From NCBI RefSeq assembly GCF_947331435.1, contig NZ_CAMZOF010000014.1, forward strand, positions 1 through 64,000: 64,000 bases of DNA, in the 5' to 3' direction. The position numbers and the translations under genes were made by a program. Source of the stretch: Pelagibius sp. Alg239-R121. GTDB lineage: Bacteria > Pseudomonadota > Alphaproteobacteria > Kiloniellales > Kiloniellaceae. The notes beneath the pieces are model-generated. The model saw nothing but the letters and a program-made list of their open reading frames with translations, had not been told where the DNA came from and searched no databases. This document shows positions 18,809-26,898 of the stretch, piece by piece (the stretch's first letter is position 1; each line of letters begins with the position of its first letter).

Positions 18809-18875
18809 GTTTTATGCGCTTTTTGCGCCACGGGTTCTTGTACCCTGATTTTCAGGTCTTCGCGGCTGAATACAA

Positions 18876-20327
18876 ATGGAACAAACACAAGAGGTCCGCA
18901 CGGGCTTTGCCAGTCGCGCGCCCGACTTTCCAACGCTGATCAGCCAGGCTGAGGCTTACCAGGCCGATCCTGAACTGACCAAGGACGCGATCTTCCGGGC
19001 CATGGCCTTTGGCCTGACCGATCTTCTCAGCGATAAGGAATTCCGCTTTCTCTCGATTGCGGTCTCGATGCTGAACCGCCGCTCCCTGGAGCACGGCGCG
19101 CCCCATTGCTACATCAGTGGGTTTCTCTTCCGGAAACTACTGGGTGGGATCTCACAGCGCACGCTCAGCCGCATTAAGCAGAACCTGGAGCGGATGGGGC
19201 TAATTATCCGGCACTACGACAAGCGTAACCGTCCCTTGGAGAAGGCCGGCATCGATCTGAGGCCATTGCTCTACAGGTTGGAAGAGCTGCAGGATCGTGC
19301 GGATGACCTCTTTGATAGCGGCAGAGAACATTTCGCGGAAGGGCGTGAGATCGATGACACTTTCTATCATGACAAAAGTGACATGCCAGGACGTCAGTTG
19401 AGTCCACCTAACAGTCCAATCCCTACCCTGGACTCTTATACTGTACAGACTAAAGCGGAATCGTCGCTAAACGCGCCGATAACCACTTCACTTGAAGATC
19501 GCCCGACGGGCGATTCAGTCGGAACAATCCATCAAGCAGCGATCAGCGCCGAACAAACCTCCAATAGCCAAGATTGCTCTCCAATGGAGATCAGCGATTT
19601 TTGGCACGGCCGCGGACAACTCGGCGAGGTTCAGAATTCTAAGGCGCGAGAGGAATTGCTACTGGCCCACCAGCTCTCTCCCCTCCTGCAGGAATACCTA
19701 TCAACCTCCGAGATCGGGCAAGGCGATCCCAAAGTTGTTTTCAAGGCTTGCTATAAACTAATCGAGGCGAACTTCGATGAGCGCCGGAATTCAGGTGAGA
19801 CCTTCAAATGGGCGATCAAGAAATTTGGCTGGCGCGCGGTCTTAATCCTCGTCTGTGCGATCGAGGACCCGACCGTTCAATTCCCTGACCGTTGGTTCGG
19901 CTGGGCGGTTACTAAAATGCCACGTACCTTGGACCTTTCCTCAAATTTCGAGCGGATTAAGAACCAGTCCAACGGCGAAAAAGCTGCGAAAGACCCGGAT
20001 GATGGTCCGCCGCCGTGCGGTAAGGATACAGAGGATCCTGAAGAGCTGCCCGCCGAGCAAGATCCTCGCGGCGAACTCATGGGTAACCTCAAGACTTACC
20101 TGGTTGAGAATAAGTTGGTGAAACCCGCGGAAATCGACGCCTGGTTCGGTTCGGTTTCAATTGTGGAAGTCACTGATGATTGGGTGAATCTGACTGCTCC
20201 CAGCCGCTTCTTATGCGACTGGCTCAACGACAACTATATCCCAAAACTTAAACAGGCTTTCACCGACCTGTTGGGGCAATCTACCGGCGTGCGAATCAAG
20301 CTTCAAACCATCAAAAACAGCCACTGA
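18876..20327 (+). CDS. repC: RepC-like plasmid replication initiator with DnaA-N-like C-terminus
   Basis: The N-terminal 160 residues match the RP-C/RepC helix-turn-helix layout: a DKEFRFLSIAVSML helix, then SQRTLSRIKQNLERMGLI as a recognition-helix region, then GIDLRPLLYRLEEL. The middle (residues about 170-300) is low-complexity and variable. The C-terminal 90 residues (WFGSVSIVEV... LTAPSRFLCDWLNDNYIP) resemble the N-terminal domain of DnaA that contacts the helicase loader or helicase. The 483-residue size is close to RepC proteins. It is preceded by the antisense RNA locus. No repA/repB partition partners of repABC type are present. The symbol is by resemblance. Confidence 0.72.
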   Translation: MEQTQEVRTGFASRAPDFPTLISQAEAYQADPELTKDAIFRAMAFGLTDLLSDKEFRFLSIAVSMLNRRSLEHGAPHCYISGFLFRKLLGGISQRTLSRIKQNLERMGLIIRHYDKRNRPLEKAGIDLRPLLYRLEELQDRADDLFDSGREHFAEGREIDDTFYHDKSDMPGRQLSPPNSPIPTLDSYTVQTKAESSLNAPITTSLEDRPTGDSVGTIHQAAISAEQTSNSQDCSPMEISDFWHGRGQLGEVQNSKAREELLLAHQLSPLLQEYLSTSEIGQGDPKVVFKACYKLIEANFDERRNSGETFKWAIKKFGWRAVLILVCAIEDPTVQFPDRWFGWAVTKMPRTLDLSSNFERIKNQSNGEKAAKDPDDGPPPCGKDTEDPEELPAEQDPRGELMGNLKTYLVENKLVKPAEIDAWFGSVSIVEVTDDWVNLTAPSRFLCDWLNDNYIPKLKQAFTDLLGQSTGVRIKLQTIKNSH

Positions 20328-20329
20328 AA

Positions 20330-20863
20330 ATGCAGCGAGACTCAAGCATGAACTCTGTAGCGCAAGACACCCCGCAAAGGCGAACTATCCTCAAGCTGAA
20401 GTACAAAGGCCTCTTCTCGAAGCCAGATAAAGCCGATATCGGAAAACAGATTGACGACGTTACGCCGGCGGCCCGAAAATTTTTCGGTTTGAGCCTCGAG
20501 ATTCGGGCAAAGGCTTTGTCGAAGATTGCCGATGTTCTTGAGCTCGACGACATCGAGAAGCTGCCGGCGTTCTTTACGACGGATTGTATCCGGGTTGGTA
20601 AAGTTGGGATTTTCGAGGATCTATGTGAGCGGGCCGGGATTTCCCTGGAAGACCAGAAACGGCGGCAAGTGCTAAAACGCGCCGTCGGGTTCTTCTTTAA
20701 GCAGTGGGCCTATCTCGAAGCTCAGATCCATGATGAATTCCGCTACGATCTGGATCTTCAAAAATATGCGGCGATAACTGAGCAGGATCGTAAACACGCG
20801 GCGGGACGCCTTAAAAGCTTGCAGAAACGAGCCGCTAAAAATCAACGAGAGAACACGCCTTAA
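20330..20863 (+). CDS. Hypothetical protein (177 aa) downstream of the RepC-like gene
   Basis: Begins 2 bases after the RepC-like stop, so the two are co-transcribed. The protein is soluble and mostly helical. Residues 15-60 are basic and may bind nucleic acid (RRTILKLKYKGLFSK). The tail is Lys/Arg-rich. An alternative ATG lies at 20348. It could be a copy-control or replication accessory protein judged only by position; no family is recognised. Confidence 0.65.
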   Translation: MQRDSSMNSVAQDTPQRRTILKLKYKGLFSKPDKADIGKQIDDVTPAARKFFGLSLEIRAKALSKIADVLELDDIEKLPAFFTTDCIRVGKVGIFEDLCERAGISLEDQKRRQVLKRAVGFFFKQWAYLEAQIHDEFRYDLDLQKYAAITEQDRKHAAGRLKSLQKRAAKNQRENTP

Positions 20864-21315
20864 ACGCTGTTAATAGTCAGAGCTGCCGCCCAGCCCGCAA
20901 AGATAATCCCCGTACAGATAAATTTTACGCCCGCGTCGCAAACTTTGACGTTGTCATTGAGAGGTGTTGCCAGGAAAAGTTTTGCCGCTGCGATGGTCAG
21001 GATGATCACCCCGTATACGAAGACGAATAGAGTTGTTGAGGCGACGAGGATAAAAGTCACACCTTGTGCAGGGAGCAGAGTAATCGCTGATGAAGCAGCC
21101 ATGAGGACGGTACCGATCGCAATCGCCGCGATCGCGAAATGCTGACCGTCTGCCGCGATCCACTGCGCGGGCTTGAAAGCGGATGCAAGCTTTTCAAAAA
21201 AAGGCACGAGGAATGCGGCAACACGCTGACCGATGGCGGGCATTGTCGTCAGAACCAACCCGGTCAGGACCAGGAAGCCCGTGAAGCACCAAATCGGCGT
21301 GATGAGAAATCCCAA
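20860..21315 (-). CDS. Integral membrane protein (151 aa)
   Basis: Converges on the previous gene with a four-base overlap of their ends. It has about five hydrophobic segments (near residues 8-30, 60-80, 83-105, 107-125 and 132-148), separated by short polar loops. No motifs were recognised. It may be a plasmid-borne entry-exclusion or stress protein, but that is guesswork. Single-gene transcript from a start at 21315. Confidence 0.65.
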   Translation of the reverse strand: MGFLITPIWCFTGFLVLTGLVLTTMPAIGQRVAAFLVPFFEKLASAFKPAQWIAADGQHFAIAAIAIGTVLMAASSAITLLPAQGVTFILVASTTLFVFVYGVIILTIAAAKLFLATPLNDNVKVCDAGVKFICTGIIFAGWAAALTINSV

Positions 21316-21631
21316 GGGGCGATCCCCTTCTAAAGTTTCCTCGAAATCCTACCTAATACTTCCAGCTGCATCTACGAACCTCTTGTGCCGTTTGGATTGA
21401 TGTCCCGCGGGATCTCCGATCGGAAGAGCTTTGCCCTGACACCAAGTCTCCGTGGGTGCGTTTTCTAATTGATGAAAGCTGGACCTGCGCGCACCGCCCG
21501 CAAGTCTTTTCCTTTCCCCCGTGTGCTCACTGCGTTGCGTGCTGCGCCAGGGTTCGGAAAAAACTTGCAACCGTCGCTTCTCCGCCGGTCCCGGGTCGCT
21601 TCATCGAAAACGCAAACAACGGAGATGAACC
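21316..21631. other. Intergenic region, no gene seen
   Basis: About 315 bases between the membrane-protein start and the small 69-aa gene. Frames through it look like antisense or shadow frames. It should contain divergent promoters, and an AACGGAGATGAACC ribosome binding region lies just before 21632. Confidence 0.4.
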
Positions 21632-21841
21632 ATGTCGAACAACCATTACGTCCTCACAGTTCCCGTCGAGTATCAGGACAACGGCACCACCAAGACCACT
21701 TTCCGCCGCGTCGGCGTGGTTTTCGAGAACACCCGCAGGGATACAGGCGAAACCTTCTTCAACATCAAACTCGACTTTCCTGTTGGTGTAACCGAGATGG
21801 TTGCCTTCCAGCCCAAGGCCAACGACGAGTTTGGCGAATAA
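21632..21841 (+). CDS. Small conserved plasmid protein (69 aa)
   Basis: A short protein with predicted beta strands (HYVLTVPVEYQDNG, TTFRRVGVVFEN) and an acidic end. It has a good AGGAG-like site (ACGGAGATGAACC) before the ATG and a strong intrinsic terminator directly after the stop, so it is a compact stand-alone gene. A diverged copy with the same NTRRDTGETF-type core occurs 36 kb away (57573-57781). I do not recognise a function; this type of small protein recurs on alphaproteobacterial accessory elements. Confidence 0.72.
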   Translation: MSNNHYVLTVPVEYQDNGTTKTTFRRVGVVFENTRRDTGETFFNIKLDFPVGVTEMVAFQPKANDEFGE

Positions 21842-21848
21842 CCGCCAG

Positions 21849-21874
21849 GGCGCCGCGCAAGCGGCGCCTTTTTT
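21849..21874 (+). terminator. Intrinsic terminator after the 69-aa gene
   Basis: GGCGCCGC and GCGGCGCC form a perfect 8-bp GC stem with a GCAA tetraloop, followed by six T residues. A textbook Rho-independent terminator eight bases after the stop codon. Confidence 0.9.
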
Positions 21875-21904
21875 CTTCGTTCGAGGCATGCGGGATACGC
21901 GATC

Positions 21905-22733
21905 GGATCTGTCACAAAGTTTAATTAAGGTCAGAGATTGTTTATGAAACTGGTGCAGTTACCCTACGAGTTCAGCGAACTGGTGGAATCCTGACTTGCC
22001 TGCTTTGCAGAATTGATTCTTGCGAATCATCTGTGCCACCTCAATGCCGTCGAGGGTACCAGCGGCAGATTTGAATGATTTGAACCCACCCATTGGACGG
22101 ATCCGTTTTTTGATAAATCTATGATCCTGCTCGACGATGTTGTTGAGGTATTTGGATCTGATGATTTCAATCTGAATCGGGCACCCAAACCGAGCTAGAA
22201 TCTTGTTAGTGTTTTTGATCCCGGATCTATTGGTATTGCTCTTGTCGATGACGATCTTTTCAGGGAGTCCGTTGGACGAAAGTGCTTTGCCGAAAAACAA
22301 TGTTGCTGCAGCTTCGTTGCGTCGTTCTGATAGCATGAATTCGAGAGTTTTTCCCGACTTGTCAACGGCACGGTACAAGTATGCCCACTTGCCACGGACC
22401 CGAACATAGGTCTCATCCATGCGCCAAGACCGTTTTGTCGAGGCCTTTCGCATTTGTGCTTCGATCGCAACTAAAGGAGAAAACTTGACCACCCAGCGGT
22501 TCAGTGTCGAATGATCGACCGAGACACCTCGTTCGGCCATGATCTCTTCCAGATCGCGATAAGACACTGTATATCGAACATAGAAATATACCGCAAATAG
22601 GATCTCATCCTCTGGATAGTGATTGCCCTTGAAGGAGATCATCTTCTAACTCCGATCCATTGCCCAAATGACAAAGACCGATAGCGGATCACGCCAACAA
22701 AGCAAGCTACGGTTAAAACTTTGCGACAGAACC
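21905..22733 (-). mobile_element. IS6-family insertion sequence (complete)
   Basis: The element is bounded by inverted repeats GGATCTGTCACAAAGTTT (21905-21922) and AAACTTTGCGACAGAACC (22716-22733), which match at 16 of 18 positions when inverted and are typical of IS6/IS26 elements. It carries one transposase gene. The eight bases outside each end differ (ACGCGATC versus TTTTCTTT), so no target duplication is seen. That is expected if the element took part in a cointegrate or adjacent deletion, and it marks the left border of the next island. Confidence 0.88.
21959..22642 (-). CDS. IS6-family transposase
   Basis: A 227-residue DDE transposase. The N-terminal helix-turn-helix (ERGVSVDHSTLNRWVVKF) binds the ends. 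The catalytic Asp residues lie in RMDETYVRV and IVIDKSNTNR and the Glu in IVEQDHRFIKKR, the standard IS6 DDE spacing. The length is that of a full IS26-like enzyme, so the element is probably active. IS6 members move by replicative cointegration, which explains composite structures like the island to the right. Confidence 0.93.
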   Translation of the reverse strand: MISFKGNHYPEDEILFAVYFYVRYTVSYRDLEEIMAERGVSVDHSTLNRWVVKFSPLVAIEAQMRKASTKRSWRMDETYVRVRGKWAYLYRAVDKSGKTLEFMLSERRNEAAATLFFGKALSSNGLPEKIVIDKSNTNRSGIKNTNKILARFGCPIQIEIIRSKYLNNIVEQDHRFIKKRIRPMGGFKSFKSAAGTLDGIEVAQMIRKNQFCKAGKSGFHQFAELVG

Positions 22734-22784
22734 TTTTCTTTGCGGCCAAGTAGGTTGACTCGGTAGATAGGGGAGTGTTTCGGG

Positions 22785-23405
22785 ATGTATATGGACAATA
22801 AATGGGCGCCGATGATGGGTACGGACTTATCGGCGTTTTTGGAGCAGATCACACCCATTGACGGACGCTATACAACCGATTCGGCAACGACCCAAGTGGG
22901 CACGCGGACGTTGCCGTTTTACGACAGTGTGGAGCTGATCCGGGTGAAAGACCCGTCTTGGGAGCCGGGTAACCTTTTTATCTACTATTTGCGGGATAGT
23001 GGGATCCTGTTCCGCCTCAACGGCACATCGCCCCCCTTGCATGAGGTGAATGCCAAAGCGCCGATCAAGATAAATGAGCGCAATGTTATTGATTACCTTG
23101 AATTTTTCTGCTTCTTCGTGCGTGGCGAAGAAGGCCCGTTTCTGATCGTGCAATCCATGGCCGATACTTATGTCCCAAAGCAGTTGGACGTCACAACGAG
23201 TACCGTTATGGAAGGGACATTGCGCCCTGCGACCTTTGAGGGGGTGAACGAGCAGGGCCATTACCTGTGTGACGCAGTTGTCTATTATTCCAATGCTATC
23301 TTTATTACAAATTTTACGGTCCATCCCACGGGCATGGTCGAGATGCTTGATGATGAACCAATCGCGGCGGACCTGCCGCAAAAAATTTCAGCGCCCGTGT
23401 CCTGA
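22785..23405 (+). CDS. Stand-alone copy of the ankyrin protein's C-terminal domain
   Basis: I do not recognise this 206-residue domain as a named family. It is plainly homologous to the last 180 residues of the giant ankyrin protein at 26895-31358. Both share LPFYxxxELIR, then LNGTxxP, then EVNAKAPI and DYLxFFxFFxR in the same order and spacing, followed by an acidic beta-rich tail with a LNDE/LDDE motif. It is predicted to be a soluble alpha/beta fold. It is the first gene of the plus-strand island operon, 52 bases after the IS6 end, and an ATG at 22791 is an alternative start. It could be an antitoxin-like or adaptor partner that competes with the fused copy. That is inference. Confidence 0.72.
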   Translation: MYMDNKWAPMMGTDLSAFLEQITPIDGRYTTDSATTQVGTRTLPFYDSVELIRVKDPSWEPGNLFIYYLRDSGILFRLNGTSPPLHEVNAKAPIKINERNVIDYLEFFCFFVRGEEGPFLIVQSMADTYVPKQLDVTTSTVMEGTLRPATFEGVNEQGHYLCDAVVYYSNAIFITNFTVHPTGMVEMLDDEPIAADLPQKISAPVS

Positions 23406-23454
23406 CGCGCAGGTTGACCCTTGGTCATTTCCTCGAAACAGTAAGGCCCGGAAA

Positions 23455-24735
23455 ATGGAGTTCGATTTGTCGTTGAAAAGAGAGTTACGTTACAGTCCGA
23501 CCGCGTTTATCAGCGGCACATTTGCAGATATGGAGCGCTGGCGAGATGAGGCGCGGAATGTGTTGGAGCGCGCAAAGATTTTCGGTATTGATTTGAGAAC
23601 GGCGGCGCTTGGCCATCGCCCGACCAAGGAGCATATCGATCGAGATCTGGATGGGTCGCGTATCCTGATTGGTATCTATGGGGACCGCTATGGCAGCCGG
23701 GTCAGACCGGACAATGCGCCGCCTTCCTGGTCACACTACGAATACGCCCGCTACACCCATCTGGCCGAGCTGTACCGCCATGCGCCGGACCGTCCCGAGC
23801 TACTCGTCCTCGTGCCAGACAAGACCGGCCCCGCCTATATCGAGGCGAAGCAGGAGGCGGAACGTGTATTCGACGAGGAAAAGCTGACCCAGCAAGAGCG
23901 GGACGAAGATCGCGCGTTGCAGCAGCGTTTCATTGCCATGTTGGAGGGGGTAGCAGACGATTTCGCGGAATACAGCGACAATATCCCGCCGGTTCAGGTG
24001 GATCCCAATATGCGAGGTAAGATTGTCGCGCGCTTTGAGGATGTGACCACGATGCGCGAAGAGATATTCACCTTTCTTGCCGTGATCGGGTTCGGGCAGT
24101 ATCTGCAGAGCACGCTGCCTGCAGCTACGCCTGCGGCCTATACGCAGCCTGCGGTAGCGGGGCCGGTGCCTGCGCCGAAGCTTATCACGCGACTGACTCC
24201 GGTCGATCGGCCGGCAGGCGCCTGCGTGGTCGTGCCGCGTCTGGAGAAGGCAGATCCAGCGGCGGTTGGGGTGGCCTTGTCCCATGCCAACCCGTGGGAC
24301 ACGCCAGAACCTGAAGAGTTCATTGACCTTTCGGTCGATCGGGGCGGCGATCTGTTGCAGACGTTGCAGGATTTTGCGGATCTTCGCTACGGAGTCTCAG
24401 GCGAGACGTTCGAGGCATTGACCGGCGAGACCGCCCGCGCCGTAGCCGGACTCGAAGAGCCCGAGATGTTCCGGTTAGACGCAATGCCGCGTGGTCACGT
24501 GATCAAATTTCTCAAGGAGGTCTGGCCGAGGTTTCACGCGCAGCTTGCGACGGCGCGCAAGGCGTCCGGGAACGATGGCTCGGGCCTGTTGCTGATCCTG
24601 ACAACCACCTCTACGCCCGCAGCCCTCAAACCCCATTGCCAGGGGTTGGGGGACGCCAAGCCTTTCAATACTCCGATCCTGGTGGATAACACTGGGGTTG
24701 AGATCCCGACCAAGCCATCCACGCGGACAGCCTAG
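23455..24735 (+). CDS. DUF4062-domain protein (NTPase-like conflict-system sensor/effector)
   Basis: The N-terminus carries the DUF4062 pattern: FISGTFADM with a charged helix (ERWRDEARNVLERA), a following D-GSRILIGIYGDRYGS segment and a W-x-H-x-E-Y (SWSHYEYARY) element. DUF4062 is a TIR/SLOG-like Rossmann domain common at the front of bacterial NLR-like and conflict proteins. The last 200 residues are unfamiliar, with a strand-rich LLLILTTTSTPA region. The ATG at 23455 gives 426 residues; the longer upstream frame would overlap the preceding gene and lacks conservation. It is the second gene of the island. Confidence 0.78.
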   Translation: MEFDLSLKRELRYSPTAFISGTFADMERWRDEARNVLERAKIFGIDLRTAALGHRPTKEHIDRDLDGSRILIGIYGDRYGSRVRPDNAPPSWSHYEYARYTHLAELYRHAPDRPELLVLVPDKTGPAYIEAKQEAERVFDEEKLTQQERDEDRALQQRFIAMLEGVADDFAEYSDNIPPVQVDPNMRGKIVARFEDVTTMREEIFTFLAVIGFGQYLQSTLPAATPAAYTQPAVAGPVPAPKLITRLTPVDRPAGACVVVPRLEKADPAAVGVALSHANPWDTPEPEEFIDLSVDRGGDLLQTLQDFADLRYGVSGETFEALTGETARAVAGLEEPEMFRLDAMPRGHVIKFLKEVWPRFHAQLATARKASGNDGSGLLLILTTTSTPAALKPHCQGLGDAKPFNTPILVDNTGVEIPTKPSTRTA

Positions 24736-24752
24736 ACAGGAAATCTTGCTCA

Positions 24753-25691
24753 ATGACCAAAGATGCGGAGCCCTACAAGACGTTCACCGGAACTGGCGCG
24801 CTCGATTATGTCATCAGCCGGCAGGATGCCATGCTGGTCGATCTGGCCATCAAGCTGGGGCGGCCATTACTGGTCGAGGGGGAGGCAGGCTGCGGCAAGT
24901 CCACACTGGCCGAGGCGATTGCGACGGAACTTGACCTGGGCGATCCGATCACGGTACCGATCCGGTCGTCATCGCGCTCCAACGATCTGTTTTACCGCTA
25001 TGACGGCCTGGTGCGGCTGCAGGATCGCGATACGGATTCCCAAAGATCGAAGAAAGCGCAGAACTACATCACGCTGGAACCCGTGGGCCGAGCCATTGTG
25101 GAAGGCCAGCACAAGGTTGTCCTGATAGACGAGATCGACAAGGCGGATATGGATTTCCAGAATGATCTGTTGTTCGCACTCGAGCGGTTTGAATTCCGGA
25201 TCGATGATATCCCGGCGTCTGAGACTAAAAAAGTCAATGGGGTGGCCCACCGGATGGTCGGTGAGGGATCGTCGCGGCCGATCATCATGTTCACGTCGAA
25301 CCAGGAAAAACTGCTGCCAAAGCCCTTTTTGCGGCGCTGTTTCTATCTGGAGCTGAAATTCCCATCTGATCCGGCACGGCTGGAGGAGATCGTTATCGCA
25401 AACCTGCGGACCCGGGCGGAAAAGGGTGTACAGGGGGCCGCGTCGCTTAAGGAGTTGAACACAACCACTGTGTCCCGTGCGGTGGCGTCGTTCCTGGAGA
25501 TCCGCGAGGCCGCCGACAAGGCCGGTGCGATGAAGAAGCCCGCCACGGCGGAGCTCCTGGATTGGGTCCATGCGTTGCATATCCGGGCGGATCTCGCCAC
25601 TGACCTCAAGGGGTTACACCCGCCGCTCTGGGAAATTTTGTTTCGGACCGCGCAGGACAAACGCCACCACGCGGACAGCGCGGGCGGGTAG
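24753..25691 (+). CDS. MoxR-type AAA+ ATPase
   Basis: A chaperone-like ATPase of 312 residues. Walker A is GEAGCGKSTLAEA (about residue 45), Walker B is KVVLIDEIDKADMDFQND (about residue 128), sensor 1 is IIMFTSNQEK and the arginine-finger region is PKPFLRRCFY. This is the MoxR subgroup, which normally acts with a vWA-domain partner. Here that partner is the next gene, starting about ten bases on. It probably remodels or activates the other island proteins using ATP; this is inferred from the family. Confidence 0.93.
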   Translation: MTKDAEPYKTFTGTGALDYVISRQDAMLVDLAIKLGRPLLVEGEAGCGKSTLAEAIATELDLGDPITVPIRSSSRSNDLFYRYDGLVRLQDRDTDSQRSKKAQNYITLEPVGRAIVEGQHKVVLIDEIDKADMDFQNDLLFALERFEFRIDDIPASETKKVNGVAHRMVGEGSSRPIIMFTSNQEKLLPKPFLRRCFYLELKFPSDPARLEEIVIANLRTRAEKGVQGAASLKELNTTTVSRAVASFLEIREAADKAGAMKKPATAELLDWVHALHIRADLATDLKGLHPPLWEILFRTAQDKRHHADSAGG

Positions 25692-25701
25692 GGGCAGTTT
25701 T

Positions 25702-26898
25702 TTGGATCAGCCGAGCGTCCCATTCTCGACGATTGTCTATGCCCTGCGAGAGGCCGGGTTGGAGATTTCTGTGCAGGACGTCATGCGCGGGATTGAGGCA
25801 CTGGAGGTGTTGGACGACCCGTTTGGGCAATTGGCTGCGGTGGAACCTATGGTCGGTGTGGACGCAGCGTTCGACCGCGAGCGGCTTGCCCGGCGGGACA
25901 GCCTTGTCTGGTTGGTTCAAACGCTCTGGGCGCGCAGCGATGATGAGCGGGCCATCGTTCGCACTGTCATCGAACAGGCGATCGCACCGGCACCCGGTGT
26001 CCATACGCTCGAACTGCGGGGGCCGTCCTCTTCCCAGCTCGTGGAGTCCGAGCCGACCACGCGCCCGCCAACATCGGAGCCTCTGGTCGACCTGTCCATT
26101 ACCGATGGCGCGGACGAGGAGCGCACCGAGACGATGGAGGAAGCCGCAGGTCTGGACGGATTGTCCCTCGCCCGGCGCAAAGCGCGCGCGGCGCTAAGTG
26201 TCCCAGTTCCGGCGATCGAGGATACGGGTCTGGGAGAGGCCACCTCCTTTGATCTCGAAGACGCGCCTATGATTGACGAGCTGAGCCTTGCATCCGTGTG
26301 GCGCCGTTTCCGGCAACCAGTGCTCAAGACGGACCCCACGCGGGTTGATATCGACCGATCGGTGAAGGCCACGATACGCGCAAGTGGCCAGTTGACGATT
26401 GTCCCGGCGGAGCGGCGCGTCAATCAGGCGCGTCTGCTCGTGCTGCTGGATGTGAGTGCGGCCATGGCGCCCTGGACCACCACGCGGGCCCAGTTCGAGG
26501 CGACTCTTGATCCGCTGGAAAGTCGTCTGGAAGAGGTCCAGATCTGGTATTTCTCGGGCGTGCCTGGGACGCGGATTGCCCGCGATACGGCGTTGCGCGA
26601 CCGCGAAGAGCTGACAAAGTTGCTGCAGACATGGCAGGGCGGCCCCATGCTGGTTCTGGGGGAGGCGGGGGCTGCCCGTGCACCTGCGCCCCAACTGTAT
26701 CAACGAATGTTGCAGTTTGTCGGCATAACCCGCATGGCTGCGATCCGTCCCGTCATCTGGGTGAATCCAATGCCCCGGCATCGCTGGCAAGCCGATGTCG
26801 CCCACCTTTTGGACAGGGAAGCCCATATCACGGCCTTCCCCCTTGGCTATGAGTCGTTGATCGAGGCGGTGCGCGTCATGCGGGAGCAGGCGAAATGA
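25702..26898 (+). CDS. vWA-like partner protein of the MoxR ATPase
   Basis: A TTG at 25702 is the preferred start (GGTAGGGGC upstream, just after the MoxR stop); a frame open to 25570 exists but overlaps MoxR. The C-terminal 150 residues form a von Willebrand factor A-like fold, beginning with ARLLVLLDVSAAMAP. The metal-site pattern should be D-x-S-x-S, but here the second Ser is Ala, so metal binding may be altered. The N-terminal 240 residues are variable with a helical start. MoxR-vWA pairs are the core of ternary conflict systems. The stop overlaps the next gene. Confidence 0.8.
   Translation: MDQPSVPFSTIVYALREAGLEISVQDVMRGIEALEVLDDPFGQLAAVEPMVGVDAAFDRERLARRDSLVWLVQTLWARSDDERAIVRTVIEQAIAPAPGVHTLELRGPSSSQLVESEPTTRPPTSEPLVDLSITDGADEERTETMEEAAGLDGLSLARRKARAALSVPVPAIEDTGLGEATSFDLEDAPMIDELSLASVWRRFRQPVLKTDPTRVDIDRSVKATIRASGQLTIVPAERRVNQARLLVLLDVSAAMAPWTTTRAQFEATLDPLESRLEEVQIWYFSGVPGTRIARDTALRDREELTKLLQTWQGGPMLVLGEAGAARAPAPQLYQRMLQFVGITRMAAIRPVIWVNPMPRHRWQADVAHLLDREAHITAFPLGYESLIEAVRVMREQAK

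Larger units (their letters stand above)
18443..18875. other. repA-repC-like intergenic control region
   Basis: About 430 bases without a gene. The right half holds a complete antisense transcription unit on the minus strand (promoter, body and terminator, listed separately) lying in the 5' leader of the RepC-like gene. On the plus strand the leader can fold using GAATAGACGCC at 18745-18755 and GGCGCCTATTC at 18774-18784, which pair with one mismatch. The left half (18443-18700) shows nothing recognisable. Confidence 0.6.
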
